This document shows, one piece after another, positions 52,349 to 62,856 of a DNA stretch of 64,000 bases; the first letter of the stretch is position 1; each line of letters starts with the position of its first letter. A program made the translations under genes and the position numbers. The notes beneath the pieces were generated by a model, which was not told the origin of the DNA, ran no database searches, and worked only from the letters and a program-made list of their open reading frames with translations. The DNA lies in the NCBI RefSeq assembly GCF_024741815.1, contig NZ_CP102951.1, positions 1,029,001 through 1,093,000 of the forward strand, given 5' to 3'. This DNA is from Pseudomonas sp. LS1212. GTDB lineage: Bacteria > Pseudomonadota > Gammaproteobacteria > Pseudomonadales > Pseudomonadaceae.

Positions 52349-53473
52349 TCAGCCGCGGTAGTAACGCTGAGGCACGAACGGCATCTTGCTGACCTTCATG
52401 GCAACGCGCTTGCCACGCACCATGGCCCAGACCGGCGTGTCCAGTGCGGTATGCGCGGCGTCCAGGTAACCCATGGCCACGGGGCCTGTCAGGGTAGGCC
52501 CATAGCCGCCGCTGCAGACGTGGCCGATGACGTTGTCTTGCTCATCGACGATCTCGGCGCCTTCACGCACCGGCGTACGCTCCAGCGGCAACAGACCGAC
52601 GCGCTTGCGGGCGACTCCGGCTTGTTGCTGGGCAAAGATTTTCTCGGCACCCGGGAAGCCGGCGGCACGTACGCCATCGGCACGCCGGGCCTTGGAAATG
52701 GCCCAGAGCAGGCTTGCCTCGATCGGGGTGGTCTCGTTATTCATGTCATGGCCATACAGGCACAGGCCGGCTTCCAGGCGCAGCGAGTCGCGAGCGCCGA
52801 GGCCGATCGGGGCGACTTCGGGTTCGGCGAGCAGACGACGGGCCAGGGCTTCGGCACTGGCGGCCGGTACGGAGATTTCAAAGCCGTCTTCGCCGGTGTA
52901 ACCGGAGCGGCTGACATAGCAATCGACGCCCAGCAGCGGCACGCTGGCGAACTGCATGAACGTCATCTTCGCCACCTCAGGGGCCAGGCGCTCGAGCACC
53001 TTCACCGCGGCCGGCCCTTGCAGGGCGAGCAGGGCGCGTTCCTCGAACAGTGGCTGAACCTGGCACTGGTCGCCCAGGTGCTTGCGCAGGTGAGCCAGGT
53101 CCTGATCCTTGCAGGCGGCGTTGACCACCAGAAACAGTTCGTCGTTGCCCAGGTTGGCGACCATCAGGTCGTCGAGAATGCCGCCGTTTTCATTGGTGAA
53201 CAGCGCATAGCGCTGCATGCCCACCGGCAGGTCGATGATATCGACCGGCACCAGGCTTTCCAGCGCCCTGGCGGCATTGGCGCCGACCAGGCGGATCTGG
53301 CCCATGTGCGACACATCGAACAAGCCGGCCTGCTCGCGGGTATGCAAGTGTTCTTTCATCACGCCCAGCGGGTACTGGACCGGCATGTCGTAGCCGGCAA
53401 AGGGCACCATGCGGGCCTCCAACTCCAGGTGCAGGGCATGCAGCGGGGTTTGCAGCAGTTGTTCGGTGGACAT
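52349..53473 (-). CDS. gcvT: Glycine cleavage system T protein (aminomethyltransferase)
   Basis: A 374-residue tetrahydrofolate-dependent aminomethyltransferase, which takes the methylene group from lipoylated GcvH. The start at 53473 (MSTEQLLQTPLHALHLELEA) is preferred to one 12 codons upstream that nears sdaA. Typical segments are ARMVPFAGYDMPVQY, LFDVSHMGQIRL and GYTGEDGFEISV. It is the last gene of gcvH-gcvP-sdaA-gcvT, 29 bp after sdaA. Confidence 0.95.
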   Translation of the reverse strand: MSTEQLLQTPLHALHLELEARMVPFAGYDMPVQYPLGVMKEHLHTREQAGLFDVSHMGQIRLVGANAARALESLVPVDIIDLPVGMQRYALFTNENGGILDDLMVANLGNDELFLVVNAACKDQDLAHLRKHLGDQCQVQPLFEERALLALQGPAAVKVLERLAPEVAKMTFMQFASVPLLGVDCYVSRSGYTGEDGFEISVPAASAEALARRLLAEPEVAPIGLGARDSLRLEAGLCLYGHDMNNETTPIEASLLWAISKARRADGVRAAGFPGAEKIFAQQQAGVARKRVGLLPLERTPVREGAEIVDEQDNVIGHVCSGGYGPTLTGPVAMGYLDAAHTALDTPVWAMVRGKRVAMKVSKMPFVPQRYYRG

Positions 53474-53502
53474 TCGTGACTCCTTGAAAGTTTGTTCGGG
53501 TG

Positions 53503-54879
<1,377 letters not shown>

Positions 54880-54916
54880 GGTTGTTCTCCGGTTTCTTGT
54901 TTTGGCTACCGCTGCG

Positions 54917-54999
54917 CGGTAGATCGCTGGCAAGCCAGCTCCCACAAGGGATCTATGGTGCGACACAGTCCACTGTGGGAGCGGGCTTGCCCGCGATGA
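54917..54999. repeat. REP palindrome pair inside the gcv operon
   Basis: gtagatcgctggcaagccagctcccaca and tgtgggagcgggcttgcccgcgat lie in the 158-bp gap between gcvP and sdaA. Their place inside an operon suggests a role in mRNA stability between the two parts. Confidence 0.8.
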
Positions 55000-55037
55000 C
55001 GGCCTACCAATCAATACAGTTTAGTAGCCCGTGAGCC

Positions 55038-57902
55038 TCAGACGTCCTGATAGCTCTCGATCGACGGGCAGGCGCAAACCAGATTACGGTCGCCAAACAC
55101 GTTGTCGACGCGACCGACCGGTGGCCAGTACTTGCCTTCGACCAGGGACGCCAGCGGGAACACCGCCTGCTCGCGGCTGTAGGGGTGAGCCCACTCGCCG
55201 GCCAGTTCCGCTGCGGTGTGCGGGGCGTTCTTGAGCGGGTTGTCGTCCTTGTCCAGGGTGCCGTTCTCGACCGCGCGGATTTCTTCGCGGATACAGATCA
55301 TCGCGTCGCAGAAGCGATCCAGTTCTTGCTTGGACTCACTTTCGGTCGGCTCGATCATCAGTGTGCCGGCGACCGGGAAGGACATGGTCGGGGCGTGGAA
55401 GCCGAAGTCGATCAGGCGCTTGGCCACGTCGTCGACGCTGATGCCGCTGCTGTCCTTGAGCGGGCGCAGGTCGAGGATGCATTCGTGCGCAACCAGGCCG
55501 TTGCTGCCCGAGTACAGAACCGGGAAGTGCTCTTCCAGACGGCGGGCAATGTAGTTGGCGTTGAGGATCGCCAGTTGCGAGGCACGCTTGAGACCTTCGC
55601 CGCCCATCATGCGGATGTACATCCAGGTGATCGGCAGGATGCTGGCGCTGCCGAATGGTGCTGCACAGACCGCGCCTTCCTTGCGCTCCATGTGGCCGTG
55701 GCCAGGCAGGAACGGTGCCAGGTGCGATTTGACGCCGATCGGGCCGACGCCCGGGCCGCCACCGCCGTGTGGGATGCAGAAGGTCTTGTGCAGGTTCAGG
55801 TGCGAAACGTCGCCGCCGAACTTGCCCGGTGCGCAGAGGCCGACCATGGCGTTCATGTTGGCGCCGTCGATGTACACCTGGCCGCCGTTGTCATGGATGA
55901 TCGCGCAGATTTCGCGGATGCCTTCCTCGAACACGCCATGGGTCGACGGGTAGGTGATCATCAGCGCGGCGAGGTGTTCGCGGTGCTCGATGGCCTTGGC
56001 GCGCAGGTCTTCGATGTCGACGTTGCCACGGGCGTCGCAGGCGGTGACCACCACGCGCATACCGGCCATGTGCGCGGTTGCCGGGTTGGTGCCGTGGGCC
56101 GAAGACGGGATCAGGCAGATGTCGCGGCGATCATCGCCACGGCTCTGGTGGTAGGCACGGATCGCCAGCAAACCGGCGTACTCGCCCTGGGAGCCGGCGT
56201 TGGGCTGCAGGGACACGGCGTCATAGCCGGTAGCAGCGCAGAGCATCGCTTCCAGTTCGTCGGTCAGCAGCTGATAGCCCTTGCTCTGTTCGGCCGGAGC
56301 GAAGGGGTGCAGGTTGCCGAATTCGGCCCAGGTCACCGGGATCATTTCGCTGGCGGCGTTGAGCTTCATGGTGCACGAGCCCAGCGGGATCATGGTGCGG
56401 TCCAGGGCCAGGTCCTTGTCGGCCAGGCGACGCAGGTAGCGCATCAGCTCGGTTTCGGAGTGATAACGGTTGAATACCGGGTGGCTGAGAATGGCCGAAC
56501 CACGCACCAGCGTTTGCGGAATACGCGATTCAACGCTGGCGGCCAGGGCGGCGAAGTCAGGCATTGCCTGACCTGCGCTTGCAAACAACTGCCACAGGGC
56601 TTCGACATCGGCCTGACGGCTGGTTTCGTCCAGGGACAGGCCCAGGCGTTGGGCGTCGATCTCACGCAGGTTGAGCTGTTGGTCACGAGCCTTGACGTGC
56701 AGGGCGGCGGTGGCGCTGCCGGTGCTCAGGGTCAGGGTGTCGAAGAAGTGTTCCTGCTCGACGGTCACGCCCAGGGCGACCAGGCCCTTGGCCAGGATCG
56801 CGGTCAGCTGGTGGGTGCGCCGGGCAATCTGCTGCAGGCCCTGCGGACCGTGATACACCGCGTACATGCTGGCGATGTTGGCCAGCAGGACCTGCGCGGT
56901 GCAGATGTTGCTGGTGGCCTTTTCGCGGCGGATATGTTGTTCGCGGGTCTGCATGGCCAGGCGGTAGGCCGGCTTGCCGAAGCGGTCGATGGATACGCCG
57001 ACCAGACGGCCCGGCATATCGCGCTTGAACGCATCGCGGGTGGAGAAATAGGCCGCATGCGGGCCACCGAAGCCCAGTGGCACGCCGAAACGCTGGGCGC
57101 TGCCGATGGCGACGTCGGCACCGAATTCGCCGGGCGGGGTCAGCAGGGTCAGGGCCAGCAGGTCGGCGGCAACCGCCACCAGGGCGTTGGCCGCGTGGAA
57201 GCGCTCGACCAGCTCGCGGTAGTCGAACAGATCGCCGTTGCTGGCCGGGTATTGCAGCAGGGCGCCGAAGAAAGCGCTGACGTCGGTCAGTTTACGCTCG
57301 TCGCCGACCACGATCTCAATGCCCAGTGGCTCGGCGCGGGTGCGCAGTACATCCAGGGTTTGCGGGTGGCAATGGCTGGAGGCGAAAAAGGCGTGGCTGC
57401 CCTTGTTCTTGCTCAGGCGCTTGCAGAAGGTCATGGCTTCGGCAGCGGCGGTGGCTTCGTCGAGCAAGGAAGCGTTGGCGATCGGCAGGCCGGTCAGGTC
57501 GCTGATCAGGGTTTGGAAGTTGAGCAGCGCTTCCAGGCGACCCTGGGAAATTTCTGGCTGGTACGGGGTGTAGGCGGTGTACCAGGCCGGATTTTCCAGC
57601 AGGTTGCGCAGGATCGGCGCCGGGGTGTGGGTGTTGTAGTAACCCTGGCCTATGTAGGTCTTGAACAGCTGGTTCTGGCTGGCGATGGCCTTGATGGCCG
57701 CCAGGGCATCGGCTTCGCTCTGGCCGGCCGGCATGTCGAGCACGCTGGTGCCCTTGATGCTGTCCGGGATCACGCTGGCGCTCAGTGCTTCGAGGGAATC
57801 GAAGCCCAGGGTAGTGAGCATGGCTTGTTCATCGGCCTGACGTGGGCCGATGTGGCGGGCGATGAATTCGTTGTCGGTGCTGAGGTTGATCTGGTTGGTC
57901 AT
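55038..57902 (-). CDS. gcvP: Glycine dehydrogenase (decarboxylating), P protein
   Basis: A 954-residue PLP enzyme that decarboxylates glycine and passes aminomethyl to GcvH. The PLP-lysine segment is HLNLHKTFCIPHGGGGPGVG near residue 700, followed by the conserved GPIGVKSHLAPFLPG. The single long chain is the fused alpha/beta type of proteobacteria. It follows gcvH by 9 bp. A 1060-codon frame on the other strand is a shadow. Confidence 0.97.
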   Translation of the reverse strand: MTNQINLSTDNEFIARHIGPRQADEQAMLTTLGFDSLEALSASVIPDSIKGTSVLDMPAGQSEADALAAIKAIASQNQLFKTYIGQGYYNTHTPAPILRNLLENPAWYTAYTPYQPEISQGRLEALLNFQTLISDLTGLPIANASLLDEATAAAEAMTFCKRLSKNKGSHAFFASSHCHPQTLDVLRTRAEPLGIEIVVGDERKLTDVSAFFGALLQYPASNGDLFDYRELVERFHAANALVAVAADLLALTLLTPPGEFGADVAIGSAQRFGVPLGFGGPHAAYFSTRDAFKRDMPGRLVGVSIDRFGKPAYRLAMQTREQHIRREKATSNICTAQVLLANIASMYAVYHGPQGLQQIARRTHQLTAILAKGLVALGVTVEQEHFFDTLTLSTGSATAALHVKARDQQLNLREIDAQRLGLSLDETSRQADVEALWQLFASAGQAMPDFAALAASVESRIPQTLVRGSAILSHPVFNRYHSETELMRYLRRLADKDLALDRTMIPLGSCTMKLNAASEMIPVTWAEFGNLHPFAPAEQSKGYQLLTDELEAMLCAATGYDAVSLQPNAGSQGEYAGLLAIRAYHQSRGDDRRDICLIPSSAHGTNPATAHMAGMRVVVTACDARGNVDIEDLRAKAIEHREHLAALMITYPSTHGVFEEGIREICAIIHDNGGQVYIDGANMNAMVGLCAPGKFGGDVSHLNLHKTFCIPHGGGGPGVGPIGVKSHLAPFLPGHGHMERKEGAVCAAPFGSASILPITWMYIRMMGGEGLKRASQLAILNANYIARRLEEHFPVLYSGSNGLVAHECILDLRPLKDSSGISVDDVAKRLIDFGFHAPTMSFPVAGTLMIEPTESESKQELDRFCDAMICIREEIRAVENGTLDKDDNPLKNAPHTAAELAGEWAHPYSREQAVFPLASLVEGKYWPPVGRVDNVFGDRNLVCACPSIESYQDV

Positions 57903-57911
57903 GGCAGTTCC

Positions 57912-58295
57912 TCAGGCGTCGGCGTTGGCTTTGATCAGACGGTCGTAGGCGTCTTGATCGAGCAGTTGGGCTACGGCGGCGGCGTCTGCCGGGATGAAGC
58001 GGAAGAACCAGCCTTCGCCCAGCGGGTCTTCGTTGACCAGTTCAGGGCTGCTATCGAGAGCGGGGTTGATTTCAACCACTTCCCCGTCCAAAGGCATGTA
58101 GACGCCGCTGGCAGCTTTGACAGATTCAACGGTCGCTGCTTCAGCGCCCTTGTCATAGTTTTGAAGCTCCGGGAGCTGCACGAAAACCACATCGCCCAAC
58201 GCGTTTTGCGCAAAAGCGGTGATGCCGACCGTCACGCTGCCATCCGCTTCGGCACGCAGCCATTCGTGGTCTTCAGTAAAACGCAACTCGCTCAT
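57912..58295 (-). CDS. gcvH: Glycine cleavage system H protein
   Basis: A 127-residue lipoyl carrier shuttling the aminomethyl group between P, T and L proteins. The lipoylated lysine lies in VESVKAASGVYMPLDGEV (Lys near residue 65). Start MSELRFTEDHEWLRAE is normal, with GGAA upstream. First gene of the operon, 70 bp after the probable sigma-54 transcription start. Confidence 0.97.
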   Translation of the reverse strand: MSELRFTEDHEWLRAEADGSVTVGITAFAQNALGDVVFVQLPELQNYDKGAEAATVESVKAASGVYMPLDGEVVEINPALDSSPELVNEDPLGEGWFFRFIPADAAAVAQLLDQDAYDRLIKANADA

Positions 58296-58377
58296 GGAAA
58301 TTCCTCGGGGGGACAGGGTTGTCCGGTGGACGCGATTGAATGCTCATGCTGGGCAGAGCTTGAATGAGGAAGGCAAT

Positions 58378-58394
58378 AGCAAAAACACGGCCAC
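58378..58394 (-). promoter_or_regulatory. Sigma-54 (-24/-12) promoter of gcvH
   Basis: On the minus strand: TGGCCGTGTTTTTGCT. GG and GC are exactly ten bases apart, as RpoN promoters require. The predicted start near 58366 leaves a leader of about 70 nt before gcvH. The upstream neighbour is a sigma-54 activator, which supports the call. Confidence 0.8.
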
Positions 58395-58458
58395 ATTTAA
58401 TTTTTATTATAAAAATCAATAAGTTAGCTATTTTTAAAAAGAATGGGCAGCCGAATGC

Positions 58459-58476
58459 TGTAGCGAAATCGCTACA
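58459..58476. promoter_or_regulatory. Putative GcsR box, distal to the other two
   Basis: TGTAGCGAAATCGCTACA, a near-perfect 18-bp palindrome 65 bp upstream of the -24 element, of the TGTA-N10-TACA TyrR-like type. Confidence 0.65.
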
Positions 58477-58540
58477 GTTCGATGAAGGGAAAAAAAGCCT
58501 AAGAGGATCAAAGCCTTGCAGAGCGTGTCCCGGCACCGGC

Positions 58541-58577
58541 TGTAGCGAAATCATTACGCTGTAGCGCTTTCAGTACG
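58541..58577. promoter_or_regulatory. Two tandem putative GcsR boxes
   Basis: TGTAGCGAAATCATTACG (58541-58558) and TGTAGCGCTTTCAGTACG (58560-58577) are 19 bp apart and share the TGTAGCG left half with the box at 58459. They lie about 150-185 bp upstream of the promoter, a usual enhancer distance. Confidence 0.65.
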
Positions 58578-58591
58578 GTTACAGGTCGCTT

Positions 58592-60100
58592 TTACGACTT
58601 GTTGGGGATGCCGTATTTGCGCAAGCGATGGGCAATGGCGGTATGCGAGGTCTGCAGGCGGCTGGCGAGTTGCCGGGTAGAGGGGTAATTGACGTACAGC
58701 TTTTCCAGCAGCGCTTTCTCGTAATCTTCCATGGCCTGCTCCAGGCTGTCGACTTCAGCGTCGTGCTGGCGAGCCACGGACGTGCCGGCAATATCCAGGT
58801 CGCCAATGTCCACCAGGCTGCTTTCGCTGATGGCGGCGGCGCGGAAGATCACGTTCTGCAACTGCCGCACGTTGCCGGGCCAGCGGCTGCCCAGCAATGC
58901 CGGGTAGGTCCCTGGAGCGAGCCGGCAAACCGGCCGCTGGATCTGGGTGCAGGCCTGCTGCATGAAGTAGCGCGCCAGCAGCAGAATGTCCTGGCCGCGC
59001 TCGCGCAGTGGCGGCACTTCCAGGTTGAGGACGTTCAGGCGGTAGAAAAGATCTTCGCGAAAGGTGCCTTCGCTGACCATTTTCTCAAGGTCCCGGTGGG
59101 TGGCACTGAGGATGCGGACGTTGACCTTGACCTCGCGATCACCGCCCACCCGACGAAAGCTGCCGTCATTGAGAAAGCGCAACAGCTTGGCCTGCAGGTA
59201 AGGTGACATTTCGCCGATTTCATCCAGGAACACCGTGCCCTGGTTGGCCAGCTCCATCAGCCCGGGCTTGCCGCCGCGTTGCGCGCCGGTAAAGGCACCG
59301 GGGGCATAGCCGAACAGTTCGCTCTCGGCCAGGTTCTCCGGCAGCGCCGCGCAGTTGAGTGCGAGAAAGGGAGCGCTGTGACGGCTGCTGATTGCATGAC
59401 AGGCGCGTGCCACCAGTTCCTTGCCGGTACCGGTCTCGCCGTGGATCAATAACGGCGCATCCAGTGTTGCAACCCGCTGGGCCCGCGCCTTGAGGGTGCG
59501 GATTGGCGGCGAGTCGCCAAGCAGGGCGTCGAAACCTTCGGCGTGGTCGTGGTGCAGGGCGGACAGGCGCTCACCGATCCGGTTCGGTTGATACAGCGTC
59601 AACAACGCGCCGGCATTGGTGATGGGCGTGGCGTCCAGCAGCAAGGTCTGGCCATTGAGGACGATCTCGCGCATGGGCAGGCGAAAACCGTGTTCGAGCA
59701 GGGCACCGAGCAGGTCGGGGTCGGCGAACAATTGGTTGACCGACTCTCCGTCAGGCTCACGGCCATACAGGGCGACCAGCGCCGGGTTGGCCAGCAACAC
59801 ATGGCCGGCGCTGTCCAGGGCCAGTACCGGGTCGGTCATGGCGGCCAGCAGGGCATCGAGCTGCAGGTGGCGACGCTGGCCGGGCAGGATGTCGACCACG
59901 GTGACCGCTTGTACGCCATGCACGCTGAACAGGGCGTCACGCAGTTCTTCGAGCACCTGAGGGCTCAGGGTCGGCGCATCGATATAAACGTTGGGCGGCA
60001 CCATTTCCACCGCATCCAGGTTGAGATTGCGGGCGCCGAGCAGGGCGAGCACTTCCTGGGTGATGCCGACGCGGTCGATGAAGCTGACGTGGATACGCAT
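58592..60100 (-). CDS. gcsR: Sigma-54-dependent activator of the glycine cleavage operon (GcsR, TyrR family)
   Basis: A 502-residue enhancer-binding protein: an ACT domain (residues 1-75), a PAS domain (80-190), an AAA+ domain (200-435) with Walker A GETGTGKE, the sigma-54 contact loop GAFTGA and GTVFLDEIGEMS, and a C-terminal TyrR-type helix-turn-helix (STRQLASRLQTSHTAIAHRL). In P. aeruginosa GcsR activates the glycine cleavage genes in response to glycine. It lies directly upstream of gcvH on the same strand, with its likely target sites between. PhhR is the main alternative, but PhhR genes sit beside phenylalanine hydroxylase. Confidence 0.9.
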   Translation of the reverse strand: MRIHVSFIDRVGITQEVLALLGARNLNLDAVEMVPPNVYIDAPTLSPQVLEELRDALFSVHGVQAVTVVDILPGQRRHLQLDALLAAMTDPVLALDSAGHVLLANPALVALYGREPDGESVNQLFADPDLLGALLEHGFRLPMREIVLNGQTLLLDATPITNAGALLTLYQPNRIGERLSALHHDHAEGFDALLGDSPPIRTLKARAQRVATLDAPLLIHGETGTGKELVARACHAISSRHSAPFLALNCAALPENLAESELFGYAPGAFTGAQRGGKPGLMELANQGTVFLDEIGEMSPYLQAKLLRFLNDGSFRRVGGDREVKVNVRILSATHRDLEKMVSEGTFREDLFYRLNVLNLEVPPLRERGQDILLLARYFMQQACTQIQRPVCRLAPGTYPALLGSRWPGNVRQLQNVIFRAAAISESSLVDIGDLDIAGTSVARQHDAEVDSLEQAMEDYEKALLEKLYVNYPSTRQLASRLQTSHTAIAHRLRKYGIPNKS

Positions 60101-60186
60101 GGGGTGCTAAGGGGTTCTGGATAGCAGGGGCGGCAAGTATGCCTTGGTGGAGGGGGTTTGGTGAAATTTGCCGGGTGTACACGTTC

Positions 60187-60295
60187 TGTAGCCGCTGCCG
60201 CAGGCTGCGCTCGGCCGCGAAGCGGTCGTAAAACCTGCCACCGCGATTACGACCGCTACGCGGCCGAGCGCAGCCTGCGGCAGCGGCTACAGAAC
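60187..60295. repeat. Palindromic repeat, 'gccgctgccgcaggctgcgct' family
   Basis: Arms tgtagccgctgccgcaggctg and the inverse cagcctgcggcagcggctaca, with inner ggccgcgaagcggtcgt / acgaccgctacgcggcc, between gcsR and the DUF5064 gene. Confidence 0.85.
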
Positions 60296-60300
60296 GGGGT

Positions 60301-60660
60301 TTATTCGAGATGCTCGGGCTTGACCGGGTCGCCGGACTTGACGTCCAGCTGCGCGCGTACATCTTCGAACATCTCGTCGTAGTACTTGTGCATCGAGCCA
60401 ATGCTGGCGGTCTTGGGCAAGCCATATTTTTGCGCGATGCGTGTGGCGTGGCGAGCGAAGTCGAAGGCCTGGTCCTTGGGCAGGAAAAAGTCTTCATTCA
60501 CGTCTTTGCCCTCGATCGTGCCGTGCAGGGTGAAGAGCATGCCCTGGCCTTCCTTCGGATCCTGCTCGACCTTGTAGTCGATATTCAGGTCGTAGCTGTG
60601 GTCGTCCTTGTTCAGTGCGTGGCGCTCGATATGCAAATGACCGGGTTCGAACTTGGCCAT
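60301..60660 (-). CDS. DUF5064-family protein
   Basis: A 119-residue small soluble protein, known mostly from Pseudomonas. It starts MAKFEPGHLHIERHALN at 60660. An upstream in-frame extension overlaps the space after arcC and is rejected. It is rich in charged residues and probably mixes a beta-sheet (SYDLNIDYKVEQ, FTLHGTIEGKDV) with a helical tail. It lies 57 bp after arcC on the same strand and may be co-transcribed with the arc genes. Function unknown. Confidence 0.85.
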   Translation of the reverse strand: MAKFEPGHLHIERHALNKDDHSYDLNIDYKVEQDPKEGQGMLFTLHGTIEGKDVNEDFFLPKDQAFDFARHATRIAQKYGLPKTASIGSMHKYYDEMFEDVRAQLDVKSGDPVKPEHLE

Positions 60661-60717
60661 GAGTGGACTCCTCTGGAATATTGAAACGGGCGGGCCACAT
60701 GGCCCGCCCAACTGCAA

Positions 60718-61647
60718 TCAACGGTAGCTGATTCCAGCCTTGGCAGTACTGACCCGGGTACCAGCGGTACCTTTGACAATGTCCTCGATGTCGGCCAGCG
60801 AGCCAATCACCGCGACCTTCCCGGCATTACGGGCGAAATCGCAGGCGGCCTGGACCTTGGGTCCCATGGAACCGGCGGCAAAGCCCAGGCGTTCCAGTTC
60901 ATCGGGGTGGGCCTGGGCGATGGCTTTCTGGGTCGGTTTGCCCCAGTCGATGAACGCCGCGTTGACGTCGGTGGCGATCACCAGCAGGTCGGCATCCAAT
61001 TGTTCGGCCAGCAGGGCCGAGCACAGGTCCTTGTCGATCACCGCTTCAATGCCCTGGAGTTTTCCATCGGCCCCGTACATGGTCGGGATACCGCCACCAC
61101 CGGCACAGATTACGATACTGCTTTTTTCCAGCAGCCATTTGATCGGGCGGATTTCGAAGATGCGCTTGGGTTTCGGGCTGGCGACCACGCGACGGAACTT
61201 GTCGCCGTCGGGGGCGATGCTCCAGCCTTTTTCCTTGGCCAGTCGTTCGGCGTCCTCTTTGGAATAGACCGGGCCAATAGGCTTGGAAGGCTTCTGGAAC
61301 GCCGGGTCATTGGCGTCCACTTCGACTTGGGTCAGCAGGGTGGCGAAGGGCACTTCGAAAGCCAGCAGGTTGCCCAGTTCCTGTTCGATCATGTAGCCGA
61401 TCATGCCCTCGGTTTCCGCACCGAGGACGTCGAGGGGGTAGGGCGTCACTGAGGTGTAGGCCGCTGCCTGCAACGACAACAGACCCACCTGCGGGCCATT
61501 GCCGTGGGCGATGACCAGTTCATTGCCCGGGTGAATCCTGGCGATCTGCTCGGTGGCGATGCGGATATTGGCGCGCTGATTGTCCGCGGTCATGGGCTCG
61601 CCACGACGCAGCAGGGCGTTACCGCCCAATGCAACAACGATACGCAT
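60718..61647 (-). CDS. arcC: Carbamate kinase
   Basis: A 309-residue amino-acid-kinase-fold enzyme that makes ATP from carbamoyl phosphate in the last step of arginine fermentation. N-terminal MRIVVALGGNALLRRGEP and ELVIAHGNGPQVGLL are hallmarks, and the nucleotide region includes VICAGGGGIPTMY and DKDLCSALLAEQL. It follows arcB after a 184-bp gap carrying REP elements. Length normal. Confidence 0.96.
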   Translation of the reverse strand: MRIVVALGGNALLRRGEPMTADNQRANIRIATEQIARIHPGNELVIAHGNGPQVGLLSLQAAAYTSVTPYPLDVLGAETEGMIGYMIEQELGNLLAFEVPFATLLTQVEVDANDPAFQKPSKPIGPVYSKEDAERLAKEKGWSIAPDGDKFRRVVASPKPKRIFEIRPIKWLLEKSSIVICAGGGGIPTMYGADGKLQGIEAVIDKDLCSALLAEQLDADLLVIATDVNAAFIDWGKPTQKAIAQAHPDELERLGFAAGSMGPKVQAACDFARNAGKVAVIGSLADIEDIVKGTAGTRVSTAKAGISYR

Positions 61648-61697
61648 GGTGCATTCCTTCTACAAAAGAGGGGACGAACACTTCCTGGGTTGACTGT

Positions 61698-61785
61698 CTC
61701 TTGTGGGAGCGGGCTTGCCCGCGATGCAAGCGACGCGGTGTGTCAGGTCCGCCGCCTCGCTGGCAAGCCAGCTCCCACAGGGTCA
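61698..61785. repeat. REP palindrome pair between arcC and arcB
   Basis: tcttgtgggagcgggcttgcccgcgat and cgctggcaagccagctcccacag within the arc operon, possibly an mRNA-processing or stability structure. Confidence 0.8.
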
Positions 61786-61831
61786 CAGGGTTACAGGGTT
61801 CAGTCAGGAGCATTCAGTCCAGTCAGGCTCG

Positions 61832-62842
61832 TTACAGATCAGCCAGGGTCGACACCAGGATCGCCTTGATGGTGTGCATGCGGTTTTCCGCTTGCTCGAA
61901 GGCGATACAGGCTGGCGACTCGAACACGTCGTCGGTCACTTCAATACCGTTTTTCAGGTTGGGATACTGCTCGGCGATCTGTTTGCCGACCTTGGTGTCG
62001 CAGTTGTGGAAGGCCGGCAGGCAGTGCATGAACTTGGTACGCGGGTTGCCGGTGGCTTTCATCAGCTCGGCATTGACCTGGTAGGGCAGCAGTTGCTGGA
62101 TGCGTTCGGCCCAGGCTTCGACGGGCTCGCCCATCGAGACCCACACGTCGGTGTGGATGAAGTCGACGCCCTTGACCGCAGCTTTCGGGTCTTCGGTCAG
62201 GGTGATGCGTGCACCGCTTTCCTCTGCGTATTTTTTGCAGCGAGCCACCAGGTCGTCGTGGGGCCAGAGGGCCTTGGGCGCGCAAATACGCACGTCCATG
62301 CCCAGCTTGGCGCCCACCAGCAGCAGCGAGTTACCCATATTGTTGCGGGCATCGCCCAGGTAGGCGTAGCTGATTTCGTGGATCGGTTTGTCGGCGTGCT
62401 CACGCATGGTCAGGACGTCGGCGATCATCTGGGTCGGGTGATATTCGTCGGTCAGGCCGTTGAACACCGGGACACCGGCAAACTTGGCCAGTTCTTCGAC
62501 GATTTCCTGCTTGAAGCCACGGTATTCGATGGCGTCGTACATGCGCCCGAGCACCCGGGCGGTATCCTTCATGCTTTCCTTGTGGCCGATCTGCGAGGAG
62601 TTCGGGTCGATGTAAGTGACGTTGGCGCCCTGGTCATAGGCGGCCACTTCGAAGGCGCAACGGGTGCGGGTAGAGGTTTTTTCAAAGATCAGCGCAATGT
62701 TGTTGCCCTTGAGGTGTTGCTGTTCGGTGCCGGTGTACTTGGCGCGCTTGAGGTCGCGCGACAGGTCGAGCAGGTAACGCAATTCGCGAGGGGTGTGGTG
62801 TTCCAGGCTCAGCAAACTACGGTTGTGGATGTTGAACGCCAT
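61832..62842 (-). CDS. arcB: Catabolic ornithine carbamoyltransferase
   Basis: A 336-residue transcarbamylase that splits citrulline to ornithine and carbamoyl phosphate. The carbamoyl phosphate motif STRTRCAF is near residue 56, and the catalytic loop reads MHCLPAFHN. The N-terminus MAFNIHNRSLLSLEHHTPREL is that of ArcB rather than anabolic ArgF, which is shorter. Context between arcA and arcC agrees. Confidence 0.96.
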   Translation of the reverse strand: MAFNIHNRSLLSLEHHTPRELRYLLDLSRDLKRAKYTGTEQQHLKGNNIALIFEKTSTRTRCAFEVAAYDQGANVTYIDPNSSQIGHKESMKDTARVLGRMYDAIEYRGFKQEIVEELAKFAGVPVFNGLTDEYHPTQMIADVLTMREHADKPIHEISYAYLGDARNNMGNSLLLVGAKLGMDVRICAPKALWPHDDLVARCKKYAEESGARITLTEDPKAAVKGVDFIHTDVWVSMGEPVEAWAERIQQLLPYQVNAELMKATGNPRTKFMHCLPAFHNCDTKVGKQIAEQYPNLKNGIEVTDDVFESPACIAFEQAENRMHTIKAILVSTLADL

Positions 62843-62856
62843 GATGGATCTCCTTG

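Noticed and set aside
55185..58367. A 1060-codon open frame on the plus strand opposite gcvP and gcvH
   Set aside because: It is the shadow of gcvP/gcvH in GC-rich DNA: its residues are those expected from reading codons backward, with no family resemblance.
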